Shown: positions 1-7,920 of the stretch, in pieces
How positions within the stretch are numbered: position 1 is the stretch's first letter
Layout of the letters: each line of letters begins with the position of its first letter
Origin: Allochromatium palmeri
GTDB lineage: Bacteria > Pseudomonadota > Gammaproteobacteria > Chromatiales > Chromatiaceae
Reading direction: 5' to 3'
NCBI RefSeq assembly: GCF_009720725.1
Contig: NZ_WNKT01000004.1
Span: 1 to 64,000 of the forward strand
Length of the DNA: 64,000 nt
Made by a program: the position numbers and the translations under genes
Notes under the pieces: generated by a model
Told to the model about the DNA's origin: nothing
What the model saw: only the letters and a program-made list of their open reading frames with translations
Database searches by the model: none

Positions 1-270
1 ACGGGGATCCTCCAGAGCATGGCCTCCCGCGCCGCCTTTCTCCAGGATCCCGCCCATCGCATCCGCTTTGTTTATACCCCCAAGCACTGTTCCTGGCTCA
101 ATCAGGTCGAGATCTGGTTCGGTATCCTCACCCGTCGGTTGCTCAAGCGCGCGCGCTTCGCCTCCACTGATGAACTCAAGCAACGGATCCTTGCGTTCAT
201 CGATTTCTTCAACCAGACCCTCGCCAAGCCGTTTCGTTGGACCTATATCGGCAAGCCGCTGATGGCATGA
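1..270 (+). CDS. IS630-family transposase, C-terminal fragment (5' end outside window)
   Basis: The frame is open from base 1, so this is the 3' part of a longer gene that begins upstream. The protein has the DDE-superfamily signature of IS630-type transposases: a YTPKHCSWLNQVE block, which carries the last acidic catalytic residue, then a helical C-terminus ending in WTYIGKPL. These enzymes cut and join DNA at the ends of their element, usually inserting at TA. The GC-rich composition resembles the neighbouring genes. Only one end of the element is visible, so activity cannot be judged. The element end should lie between the stop codon and about base 305. Confidence 0.85.
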   Translation, partial: TGILQSMASRAAFLQDPAHRIRFVYTPKHCSWLNQVEIWFGILTRRLLKRARFASTDELKQRILAFIDFFNQTLAKPFRWTYIGKPLMA

Positions 271-332
271 AATTGTCCAGTCAATTTAGGGTGCGCGGTA
301 CTAGAATCCGCGCGACTTCATCGACCGTCCTC

Positions 333-421
333 CAGACACCAGCGGCTCGTCGTTTCTGTGCAAGCCGCTGGTGTCTGTGTGCCTGGACGGATGCGGCGGA
401 TGTAGCCGGCATCACAGGCAC
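333..421. repeat. Two adjacent perfect hairpins upstream of opgG
   Basis: A perfect 15-bp inverted repeat (arms 333-347 and 363-377, loop of 15 bases) is followed at once by a second stem with perfect 7-bp arms (379-385 and 415-421). No T-run follows either stem, so a simple intrinsic terminator is unlikely. The pair lies between the transposase stop and the opgG start. It could be a REP-like element, a leader RNA structure of opgG or a remnant of the insertion sequence. Confidence 0.6.
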
Positions 422-454
422 CTTTGTGTTCAACCACATCCCATCGAGAACATC

Positions 455-2020
455 ATGACGCTTGTTCGACTGTTCGGAATCCTGGTTCTTGGATCGACGT
501 TGGTTTCTGGCGCACCGCTGTGGGCGGACGACACCCCCGGCCTGGTCGAACCGACGTCGAGCGAAGGCACGCCGGGCAACTTCACCTTCGCGGCCGTGGT
601 CCGTCGCGCCCAGGAGCTGGCAACCACTGACTACCAGCCCGATCGCCCGGCGCTCCCGGACTATCTCGCCGATCTCGACTACGACACCTATCGCGACATT
701 CGCTTCAATCGTCACGAAAGCCTGTGGAAGGCCGAGGGGCTGCCGTTCCAGATGCAGTTCTTTCCGCGCGGCTTCCTGTTCAAGGATCGGGTGACGGTCA
801 ATGTGATTGAAGATGGCGCCGCTCAGGTCGTGCCCTTCAAGCACGATCTCTTTGACTACGGCAAAAATCAGGTTCCTGACGACATGCCGGCGGACCTTGG
901 CTTCGCCGGTCTGCGGCTGCTCTATCCGATCAACACGGACGACATATTCGACGAAGTCGTGGTCTTTCTGGGCGCCAGCTACTTTCGCGGCGTCTCCAAG
1001 GGGCTGAACTACGGCATCACGGCCCGCGGACTGGCGATCGATACCGGGCTGCCGACCCAGGAGGAGTTCCCTATCTTCCGTGAATTCTGGGTGTTCAAGC
1101 CCGCGCCCGATGCGGTCGACATCACGGTGTTCGCCCTGCTCGACAGCGAGAGCGTCACTGGCGCCTACAGTTTCGTGATTCGTCCGGGGATCGAGACCGT
1201 GATGGACGTCAAGGCACGTCTGTTCATGCGCCAGTCGGTCCAGAAGCTCGGGATCGCGCCCCTGACGAGCATGTTCTTCCATGGCGAGAACACCGACCGC
1301 TTCATCGACGACTTCCGGCCCGAAGTGCACGACTCCGATGGTCTGCTGGTCCAGAACGGCACCGGTGAGCGCATCTGGCGGCCGCTGACCAATCCGCTCG
1401 GTCTGCGCGTGAGCGATTTCGTCGCCGAGAATCCCCGATCCTTCGGACTCTTCCAGCGTGATCGCGATTTCAGCCGCTACGAAGACCTGGAGGCGCACTA
1501 TCAGAACCGCCCGAGCGCGCTCGTCGAGCCGATCGGCGACTGGGGCCGGGGCGTGGTTGAGCTGGTCGAGATCCCGAGCGATGCCGAGCGTTACGACAAC
1601 ATCGTCGCCTACTGGATGCCCGAGCGTGTGCCCGCACCGGGCGATGAGCTGAAGCTCGAATATCGCCTGCGCTTCGGCCAGGATCCCGAGGCCGGTCTGC
1701 TCGGCGGGCGCGCGGTCTCGACCCGCATCGGTGCCGCCGGCACGGATATCCTGGATTCCAGCCAGCGCAAGTTCGTGATCGACTTTGCTGGAGAATCGCT
1801 GGCGCAGTTGTCGCCCGAGACCGAGATCGAGGCCGTGGTCACCAGCACCTCGGGCGAGCTGTCCAAGCCGGTCGTACAGTGGAATCCACATCTGCAAGGC
1901 TGGCGGCTGTTCTTCGAGCTGAAGCCGGATGGGGAGAAGCCGGCGGATCTGCGTGCCTTCCTGCGTCACGATCACGATGTGCTCAGCGAGACCTGGAGCT
2001 ACAGATGGGTGCGGGAGTGA
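455..2020 (+). CDS. opgG: Osmoregulated periplasmic glucan biosynthesis protein OpgG/MdoG
   Basis: This is a 521-residue periplasmic protein of the OpgG/OpgD family, which acts on the beta-1,2-linked backbone made by OpgH. E. coli OpgD was shown to be an endo-beta-1,2-glucanase and founded family GH186. I chose the ATG at 455 because it directly precedes a Sec signal peptide (hydrophobic stretch, then a cleavage site near APLWA-DD); a GAGA ribosome site lies just upstream. Family blocks are seen at PDYLADLDYDTYRDIRFN, in the SYFRGVSKG region and in LRVSDFVAENPRSFGLFQRD. The length is normal. The end overlaps the next gene by 16 bases, which suggests coupling with that gene and opgH. Confidence 0.95.
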   Translation: MTLVRLFGILVLGSTLVSGAPLWADDTPGLVEPTSSEGTPGNFTFAAVVRRAQELATTDYQPDRPALPDYLADLDYDTYRDIRFNRHESLWKAEGLPFQMQFFPRGFLFKDRVTVNVIEDGAAQVVPFKHDLFDYGKNQVPDDMPADLGFAGLRLLYPINTDDIFDEVVVFLGASYFRGVSKGLNYGITARGLAIDTGLPTQEEFPIFREFWVFKPAPDAVDITVFALLDSESVTGAYSFVIRPGIETVMDVKARLFMRQSVQKLGIAPLTSMFFHGENTDRFIDDFRPEVHDSDGLLVQNGTGERIWRPLTNPLGLRVSDFVAENPRSFGLFQRDRDFSRYEDLEAHYQNRPSALVEPIGDWGRGVVELVEIPSDAERYDNIVAYWMPERVPAPGDELKLEYRLRFGQDPEAGLLGGRAVSTRIGAAGTDILDSSQRKFVIDFAGESLAQLSPETEIEAVVTSTSGELSKPVVQWNPHLQGWRLFFELKPDGEKPADLRAFLRHDHDVLSETWSYRWVRE

Positions 2021-2541
2021 GCGACCGGCTCGACGCACTCGACGCGCCGGTTCCAGCCGCCTGGTCCGTGACCGATGACCGTGCCGCCGTCGAGCAGCGC
2101 GTGCGGCGCTATCTGAACGCCCTGGGTGTGCATGATCCGCGCGAGATCGAAGGACTCACGCCGCAGGTGCTCGAACGGGTCGAGTTCAGGGCCACACTGG
2201 GTCAACTGGGCGAGCCGCTGGAGGTCGCGATCGAGGAGACGCATCGCCTGCTCGATCGCTGGCTGGTCACCGAGCTGGGCCTGGAGGCCGAGCCGGACCA
2301 GATCTCGTCGGCCCGCGCCGCCGTGCTCGGCGGCCATCTGCCGGGCTGGACGCGGCGCTGGGCGGGTCTGAGCGAGGTGTCGCTGGCTGAATCCATGCGC
2401 CGGGTGCACTTCCAGGCGGTTCCCGAGCGCGCGCCCCTGACCATGGACCCCAATCCCATTCAGCTCTGTTGTCATCGCCTGGTGCCGCGTCTGCTGGCCA
2501 GGATCGGGCGCGGGTTGGGCATCCGGAGGCGACGCGCATGA
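2005..2541 (+). CDS. Small protein encoded between opgG and opgH (possible detached OpgH N-terminal region)
   Basis: This 178-residue protein has no signal peptide or membrane segment and is predicted cytoplasmic. The ATG at 2005 has GGAG at 1995-1998 and overlaps the end of opgG by 16 bases. The stop region overlaps the opgH start by 4 bases (ATGA type), so the three genes are probably translated together. It is mostly charged and helical and ends in a strongly basic tail (GRGLGIRRRRA). E. coli OpgH has a cytoplasmic N-terminal domain of about 140 residues before its first membrane helix. The OpgH here lacks it, and this gene occupies exactly that place. I see no convincing sequence similarity, so the relation is inference. 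Confidence 0.85.
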   Translation: MGAGVSDRLDALDAPVPAAWSVTDDRAAVEQRVRRYLNALGVHDPREIEGLTPQVLERVEFRATLGQLGEPLEVAIEETHRLLDRWLVTELGLEAEPDQISSARAAVLGGHLPGWTRRWAGLSEVSLAESMRRVHFQAVPERAPLTMDPNPIQLCCHRLVPRLLARIGRGLGIRRRRA

Positions 2542-4619
2542 GTCTGCAAGGATTTTCAGCCGTCGTAGCGCGGCACTTCCAGCGTCCGATCTATTTCATC
2601 CTGGTTCTGCTCACCACGCTCTTCACCCTGTCGCTGCTGTCGGCGGCGATCCAGGACGGCGGACTCTCGACGCTTGAACTGGTGCTGCTGATCCTTTACA
2701 CCATCCTGATGCTGTGGATCAGCGCCTCGTTCTGGACGGCGGCCATCGGTTTCCTGGTGCTGGCCTTCCAGAGCCGCAGGGCCGAGCCGGTTGCGCCCTC
2801 ACCCGAGCGCGTCTCGTCCGGCCGTCCCGGCACCTTCAAGACCGCGCTGGTGATGCCGGTGTACAACGAGGATCCGGAGCGCGTCTTCGCCGGACTGCGG
2901 GCCATGGTCGACGCGCTGACCGAGACCGGCCGCCTGGACGACTTCGAGCTCTTCATCCTGAGTGATACCCGCGAGCCGGATATCTGGCTCCAGGAGGAGC
3001 TGCTGTGGCGGCGCTGGTCGGAGGAACTCGGTGAGCCGGCACGGCTGTTCTACCGCAACCGGGTCGAGAATATCGCGCGCAAAAGCGGCAATCTGGCCGA
3101 CTTCTGTCGCGAATGGGGCGGGCGCTATCGCTACATGATCGTGCTCGACGCCGACAGTCTGATGAGCGGCGAGACTCTGGTCGAGATGGTGCGCCGGATG
3201 GAGGCCGACGCGCGGCTGGCGCTGCTTCAGGTGCCGCCGGTGCCGGTCAACCGATCATCGTTCTTCGCGCGCATGCTTCAGTTCGCGGGCAGTCTCTATG
3301 GACGGCTGTTCGTGGCCGGGCTGGCGTTCTGGCAGCAGGACACGGCCAATTTCTGGGGACACAACGCCATCATCCGGGTGCGGCCCTTTGCCGATCACTG
3401 CGGTCTGCCGAGGCTGCCGGGGCGCGAGCCGTTCGGCGGCGACATCCTCAGCCATGACTTCGTCGAGGCGGCGCTGCTGGCCCGTGCGGGCTGGCGGGTG
3501 CGGCTGGCCTATGATCTCGGTGGCAGCTATGAAGAGATCCCGCCGACCCTGATCGACTATGCCAAGCGCGATCGGCGCTGGTGTCAGGGCAATCTGCAAC
3601 ACGCGCGGCTGATCCTGGCGCGCGGCTTCAAGCCCCTGAGCCGACTGCATTTCGCCATGGGCGTCATGTCCTATGCGGCCTCGCCGCTGTGGCTGCTGTT
3701 TCTGATCGCGACCGGGGTCGAGGCTTATTTCAAGAGTTTGCAGCAGCCGGTGTATTTCTTCGGCTACAGCGTCGTGCCCATCTGGCCTGAGTCCTATGTG
3801 GTCGAGATGACCACGGTGCTGTGGGTGACGCTCATCCTGCTCTTTCTGCCCAAGATCCTGGCGCTGGTTCTGCTCGCGCTCGATCGCGACGAGGCGCAGC
3901 GCTTCGGCGGTCTGCTCAAGGCCAGTCTGAGCGTGCTGATCGAGAGCCTGCTGTCGGTGCTGCTGGCGCCGGTGCTGATGCTGTTTCAGAGCAAGTTCGT
4001 GGCGGCGATCCTGCTGCGAACCAGCGTCGGCTGGCCGGCGCAACAACGCGGCGATCATCAGACCGGCTGGTTGGAGGCCATCGGTGCCCATGGTGTCCAT
4101 ACCCTGATTGCAGTCGCCGTCGGCGCTGTGGCCTATATGCAGGTGCCGGACTTTTTCTGGTGGTTCACGCCGGTGCTCGCGGGGCTTTTGCTGTCCATCC
4201 CGGTGTCTATTTTCACCAGCCGTACCTCGCTGGGACAGCGCGCGAAACGGGCCGGACTCTTCCTGACTCCGAGCGAGACCGAGGAGCCGCCGGTGCTGCG
4301 GCGGCTGGAGGAACGGCTGGCCGAGCCGTCGCTCCTGGGTGAGCTGTCGACCGACAGGCGGGCGTTCTGGACGCAGGCCATGATGAATCCGGGCGTCTAT
4401 GCGCTGCATGATGCGCTGCTGCACGATGAGCCGCAGACCCGGCGGCGCCGGCACATCCTCGAAGGCTTAGTCCTTCAGCTCCAGGACGAGGGCGAGGATT
4501 CGCTCAGTCTGCGCGAGAAGCGGGCGCTGCTCTCGCATCGCGAGGGGCTGTATCTGCTGCATACCCGGCTGTGGGCGGCGTCGGCTCTTGAAAAGCCGCT
4601 GCCCCTCGCGAAGCCATGA
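2538..4619 (+). CDS. opgH: Glucan glucosyltransferase OpgH/MdoH
   Basis: This 693-residue inner-membrane GT2 glycosyltransferase polymerises glucose from UDP-glucose into the beta-1,2 backbone of periplasmic glucans. The start at 2538 has GGAGG at 2525-2529. Two N-terminal membrane helices precede the catalytic domain (LVMPVYNED), with DAD at about residues 204-206, HDFVEAA at about 306 and RRWCQGN at about 347-352. Several C-terminal helices follow. E. coli OpgH has 847 residues; the difference is mainly the missing cytoplasmic N-terminal domain. The last 116 bases overlap the end of the opposing GH1 gene. Confidence 0.95.
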   Translation: MSLQGFSAVVARHFQRPIYFILVLLTTLFTLSLLSAAIQDGGLSTLELVLLILYTILMLWISASFWTAAIGFLVLAFQSRRAEPVAPSPERVSSGRPGTFKTALVMPVYNEDPERVFAGLRAMVDALTETGRLDDFELFILSDTREPDIWLQEELLWRRWSEELGEPARLFYRNRVENIARKSGNLADFCREWGGRYRYMIVLDADSLMSGETLVEMVRRMEADARLALLQVPPVPVNRSSFFARMLQFAGSLYGRLFVAGLAFWQQDTANFWGHNAIIRVRPFADHCGLPRLPGREPFGGDILSHDFVEAALLARAGWRVRLAYDLGGSYEEIPPTLIDYAKRDRRWCQGNLQHARLILARGFKPLSRLHFAMGVMSYAASPLWLLFLIATGVEAYFKSLQQPVYFFGYSVVPIWPESYVVEMTTVLWVTLILLFLPKILALVLLALDRDEAQRFGGLLKASLSVLIESLLSVLLAPVLMLFQSKFVAAILLRTSVGWPAQQRGDHQTGWLEAIGAHGVHTLIAVAVGAVAYMQVPDFFWWFTPVLAGLLLSIPVSIFTSRTSLGQRAKRAGLFLTPSETEEPPVLRRLEERLAEPSLLGELSTDRRAFWTQAMMNPGVYALHDALLHDEPQTRRRRHILEGLVLQLQDEGEDSLSLREKRALLSHREGLYLLHTRLWAASALEKPLPLAKP

Positions 4620-5928
4620 CCTCACGATAGAAGCGCGCGCTGGCCTTGGGCCGGCGCGTCTGGTCGCTGGGATCGACCTGATAGAGACCGAAGCACTTGG
4701 AATAGCCCTCGGCCCACTCGAAGTTGTCGAACAGCGACCAGACGCAATAGCCGCGCAGATCGACGCCCTGTTCCAGTGCTTTGGCAGCCGCTCGGATATG
4801 AGCGCGCAGATATGCGACACGTCTGGGGTCTTCGACCCGTCCGTTGCGCGGCGGCGGGTCGTCGAACGCGGCACCGTTCTCGGTGATGTAGAGCGGCGGA
4901 TTGGCGTAGCGGTCCCTGAGCCACAGCAGGGTCTCGGTCAGTCCCTTTGGATAGACCTCCCAGCCCATGGTCGTCAGCTCAGCGTCTGATGGCGTGAGGC
5001 GGACAGCACCGAGCGGCGCGACGTCGGGCGCGGCCCGCACCAGTCCGCGCGAATAGTAATTGACCCCGACGAAATCGCCGCGACAGCGGATCTGTTCCAG
5101 TGACTTGGCTGGAAACTCCGGCCAGGCCGGACCAAAGATATCGGCTAGTTCCTCGGGATAGCGCCCGAACATGAGCGCATCCAGAAACCAGCGGTTGATG
5201 AAGGCGTCGCGTCGACGGCTGGCCTCCAGATCGGCGGGCGATGGCGAGGCCGGATGCTGGGGTTCGAGATTGACCGCCAGACCGATCTGCTGCCGGCCCA
5301 GTGTCCGATAGACCGCTACCGCCTCGGCATGGGCGAGCAGCAGATGGTGTGCGACCCGAGGCGGCTCGAACAGATCGCGATGTCCGGGCGCGAGCTGACC
5401 GTCCAGATAGCCGGGCACCGTGACCACCCAAGGTTCGTTGATCGTGATCCAGAAGGGCACCCGATCGCCCAGAGCCCTGAACAGGGTCTCGGCATAGTCG
5501 GCGAACCAGTGCGGGCTGTCCGGATTGAGCCAACCGCCCCGCTCGTGCAGGGCCACGGGCAGATCCCAGTGATAGAGCGTGGCCATCGGCTGGATATCAT
5601 GCTCCAGCAGGGCATCGACCAGTCGCGCGTAGAAGTCCAGTCCCCGGCGGTTGACCGCGCCCCGACCTTCGGGCAGCACCCGCCCCCAGGCCAGACTGAA
5701 GCGGTAGACATCCAGTCCCAGTTCGGCCATGAGCGCCACGTCGTCCAACGCACGATGATAGTGATCGCAGGCCAGATCGCCGGTTTCATTCCCCGCAACC
5801 CGTCCGGGCGTGTGGGCGAAGCGATGCCAGATGCTGGGGCCGGCGCCATCGGCGAGCGGAGCGCCTTCGATCTGGTAGGCCGAGGTCGCCGCGCCCCAGA
5901 GAAAGTCATCCGGAAATGGCACCGCCAC
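4504..5928 (-). CDS. GH1 family beta-glucosidase
   Basis: This 474-residue GH1 retaining beta-glycosidase is predicted cytoplasmic (no signal peptide). It has the N-terminal DDFLWGAATSAYQIEG block, TLYHWDLP at about 118-124, the acid/base glutamate in NEP (E165) and the nucleophile in YITENG (E350). A FDNFEWAEGY aglycone-site block follows. It probably removes terminal glucose from short beta-glucans or cellobiose-like sugars. The start is GTG at 5928, with AGGA about 7 bases upstream inside the end of the ABC gene, only 2 bases after that gene's stop; the two are almost certainly one operon. The context favours oligosaccharides from periplasmic glucans as substrate, but specificity cannot be read from sequence. 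Confidence 0.92.
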   Translation of the reverse strand: MAVPFPDDFLWGAATSAYQIEGAPLADGAGPSIWHRFAHTPGRVAGNETGDLACDHYHRALDDVALMAELGLDVYRFSLAWGRVLPEGRGAVNRRGLDFYARLVDALLEHDIQPMATLYHWDLPVALHERGGWLNPDSPHWFADYAETLFRALGDRVPFWITINEPWVVTVPGYLDGQLAPGHRDLFEPPRVAHHLLLAHAEAVAVYRTLGRQQIGLAVNLEPQHPASPSPADLEASRRRDAFINRWFLDALMFGRYPEELADIFGPAWPEFPAKSLEQIRCRGDFVGVNYYSRGLVRAAPDVAPLGAVRLTPSDAELTTMGWEVYPKGLTETLLWLRDRYANPPLYITENGAAFDDPPPRNGRVEDPRRVAYLRAHIRAAAKALEQGVDLRGYCVWSLFDNFEWAEGYSKCFGLYQVDPSDQTRRPKASARFYREVMASRGAAAFQEPTPPTAGYAADTAPRDARAAPASRAD

Positions 5929-5930
5929 GC

Positions 5931-7730
5931 TCAGTCCTGTGCGTTGTCCGGGCCGTGCGGGTCGTCGGGGTGTCGGCGACTGGGGTTGACCGGGGGTGGT
6001 TCAGGATGGCGCAGATCGTCGGCGGTCGGCGGGCGCAGACGCCAGGAGCCGTCACCTGCAATTTCGAGCAGGCGATCATAGAAGCGTGGATCATCCTCCA
6101 GGTCGCCCAGCGTGAAATAGGTGATCCCCTGTCGGCGCAACAGATTGAGCAGCTCGCCGACCGGGCATTCGCTCAGACTGCGGCTGGGGTGATCCAGGAA
6201 GACGAAGTGCGGCGCGGCCAGCAGCACGCGCGCGAAGCTCAGACGCTGCTGCTCGCCCAGCGACAGCAGATCGCTCCAGTTGTGCTCCCGATCCAGACCG
6301 CCGGCCCTGTTCAGGGTCGGCGTCAGATGCAGCGACTCCAGCGCGGTCAGGATCTTCCAGTCTGGCAGCCAGCGCTCCTGACAGGGACGCAGCAGCACTT
6401 CGCGCAGCGTGCCCGGCGGCACATAGGGTCGCTCGGGCAGAAAGAAGATGGCGTCGTGTCCGGGATGCAAAATCCGCCCCGTGCCGCTCGGCCACAGATC
6501 TGCCGTTGCCCGAAACAGGGCCTTTTCAGCCGATTCGCCGCTCGCACGAACCAACAGGTTCACACCCGCCGGGAGCGATAGACTCAGATCCTCGATCAGG
6601 GTCCGGTCGTCGCGTGGTGAGTACAGCGTCAGATGCTCGAAGGCGACACTGCCACAGTCCTCGCAGAACTCCACGCGCGGCGCCTGTTCCGGGCGCTCCT
6701 GGGTCATGGCGTCGCGCAGGGCGTTGAGCCGCGCAACCACGGCGGTATAACTGGAGATGGACTGGAACTGGGTGACGATCAGCGAGAAGGCGCCGAGCAG
6801 ATGCCCGAAGGCCACGGCTGACTGCGTGATGACCCCGAATTCGGCCTTGCCCTCGATGAACAGCGGAGCGACCAGCAGCGCCGGAATGATCTGGATCAGA
6901 TAGTTGTAGCCGGTGGTGAAGAAACCGAGATTGCGGTTGACCTCGATGAGACGCTGGAAGTTGTCCGTCAACCGGTCCAGACGGTCGCGCAGCCGCGCCC
7001 TGAGCCGTTCTTCGCCCCGCAGCAGGGCGATCGACTCGGCGTTCTCGCGCACATGGACCAGACGCGAGCGAAAGTTGGCCTCGCGGTCGAGCTGATCGTA
7101 GTTGAGCTTGACCAGTGGCTTGCCGAGATAGATGGTCAGCAGCGAGCCGAGAATGGAATAGGCGACGGCGACCACGAACAGCCGCGGACTGATGGTCCAG
7201 AGCACGCCCGAGAAGGCGACCACCGTGAAGCTGGCGTTGAGGAACATCAGCGTGAAGGAGAGCGTGGTCGCGGTCAGGGCGCGGATGTCCTCGGAGATCC
7301 GCTGATCGGGATTCGGCAGCTCACCGCTGGCATGCAGTTTGAAGTAGGTTCGCTCATCGAGATAGCGGTCGATGGCGCGCTGGGTGAGCCACTTGCGCCA
7401 CAGCAGTCCCAGGCGCTCCTCGGTGTATCTGTAGACGACGGCGACCACGGTCGAGAGCCCCAGAAAGCCTATGAACAGCAGGGCGTACCGCGTGAACCCC
7501 GGCATGTCCTGGTTCTCGATCGCGGTCATGAAGTCGCGATTGACGTAGCTGTTGACGACGTTCAGGCCATTGATCGCGAACAGAAACAGGATCAGCAGGG
7601 CAAACAGCACCTTGGCCTTGCCGCCGACCTCCGAGGCGCCGAGCTGACGCAGCATGAGGATGAACCGGCTCCAGATGGCCGGCGTGATCGGAACCTTGAG
7701 TGCGTTGAGCAGTGACCAGAGGGTGCGCAT
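5931..7730 (-). CDS. SbmA/BacA/YddA-like ABC transporter with degenerate nucleotide-binding motifs
   Basis: The protein fuses an ABC_membrane_2-type permease (about 6 membrane helices in the first 330 residues) to an ABC ATPase-like domain, as in the YddA/SbmA group that handles peptides or cobalamin. The ATPase domain is odd. The Walker A position reads VRASGESAEKALF instead of GxxGxGKS/T. Walker B reads FVFLDHPSRSL, with histidine where the catalytic glutamate should be. The LSLGEQQRL signature is intact. ATP hydrolysis is therefore doubtful. The ATG at 7730 begins a typical N-terminus; an alternative upstream start reaches 7841. It lies 2 bases ahead of the GH1 gene and is divergent from the glycosidase operon. 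Confidence 0.85.
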   Translation of the reverse strand: MRTLWSLLNALKVPITPAIWSRFILMLRQLGASEVGGKAKVLFALLILFLFAINGLNVVNSYVNRDFMTAIENQDMPGFTRYALLFIGFLGLSTVVAVVYRYTEERLGLLWRKWLTQRAIDRYLDERTYFKLHASGELPNPDQRISEDIRALTATTLSFTLMFLNASFTVVAFSGVLWTISPRLFVVAVAYSILGSLLTIYLGKPLVKLNYDQLDREANFRSRLVHVRENAESIALLRGEERLRARLRDRLDRLTDNFQRLIEVNRNLGFFTTGYNYLIQIIPALLVAPLFIEGKAEFGVITQSAVAFGHLLGAFSLIVTQFQSISSYTAVVARLNALRDAMTQERPEQAPRVEFCEDCGSVAFEHLTLYSPRDDRTLIEDLSLSLPAGVNLLVRASGESAEKALFRATADLWPSGTGRILHPGHDAIFFLPERPYVPPGTLREVLLRPCQERWLPDWKILTALESLHLTPTLNRAGGLDREHNWSDLLSLGEQQRLSFARVLLAAPHFVFLDHPSRSLSECPVGELLNLLRRQGITYFTLGDLEDDPRFYDRLLEIAGDGSWRLRPPTADDLRHPEPPPVNPSRRHPDDPHGPDNAQD

Positions 7731-7920
7731 GCGGCGATTGGTCGTGCAAATGGAGTTGAGATGGATAAGGGCCTTGACCGGTGCGAATCGCGCATCGGAT
7801 GACTTTGAGCCGCGCGCAGTATAGCCTAGTGCCCGCATCACCGGGATGCATTAAGCCGCGCCTTTGAGCATGGTGCCGCGCGGCTTCTGTCGCGTGCTCC
7901 CCTTGCCGAGGATCGACCGC

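Noticed and set aside
1879-2004. N-terminal extension of the small gene between opgG and opgH
   Set aside because: Upstream part lies wholly in opgG out of frame; the ATG at 2005 has a good ribosome site.
281-2038. 585-residue open frame antisense to opgG
   Set aside because: A mirror of codon bias on the other strand; no start signal or recognisable domain.
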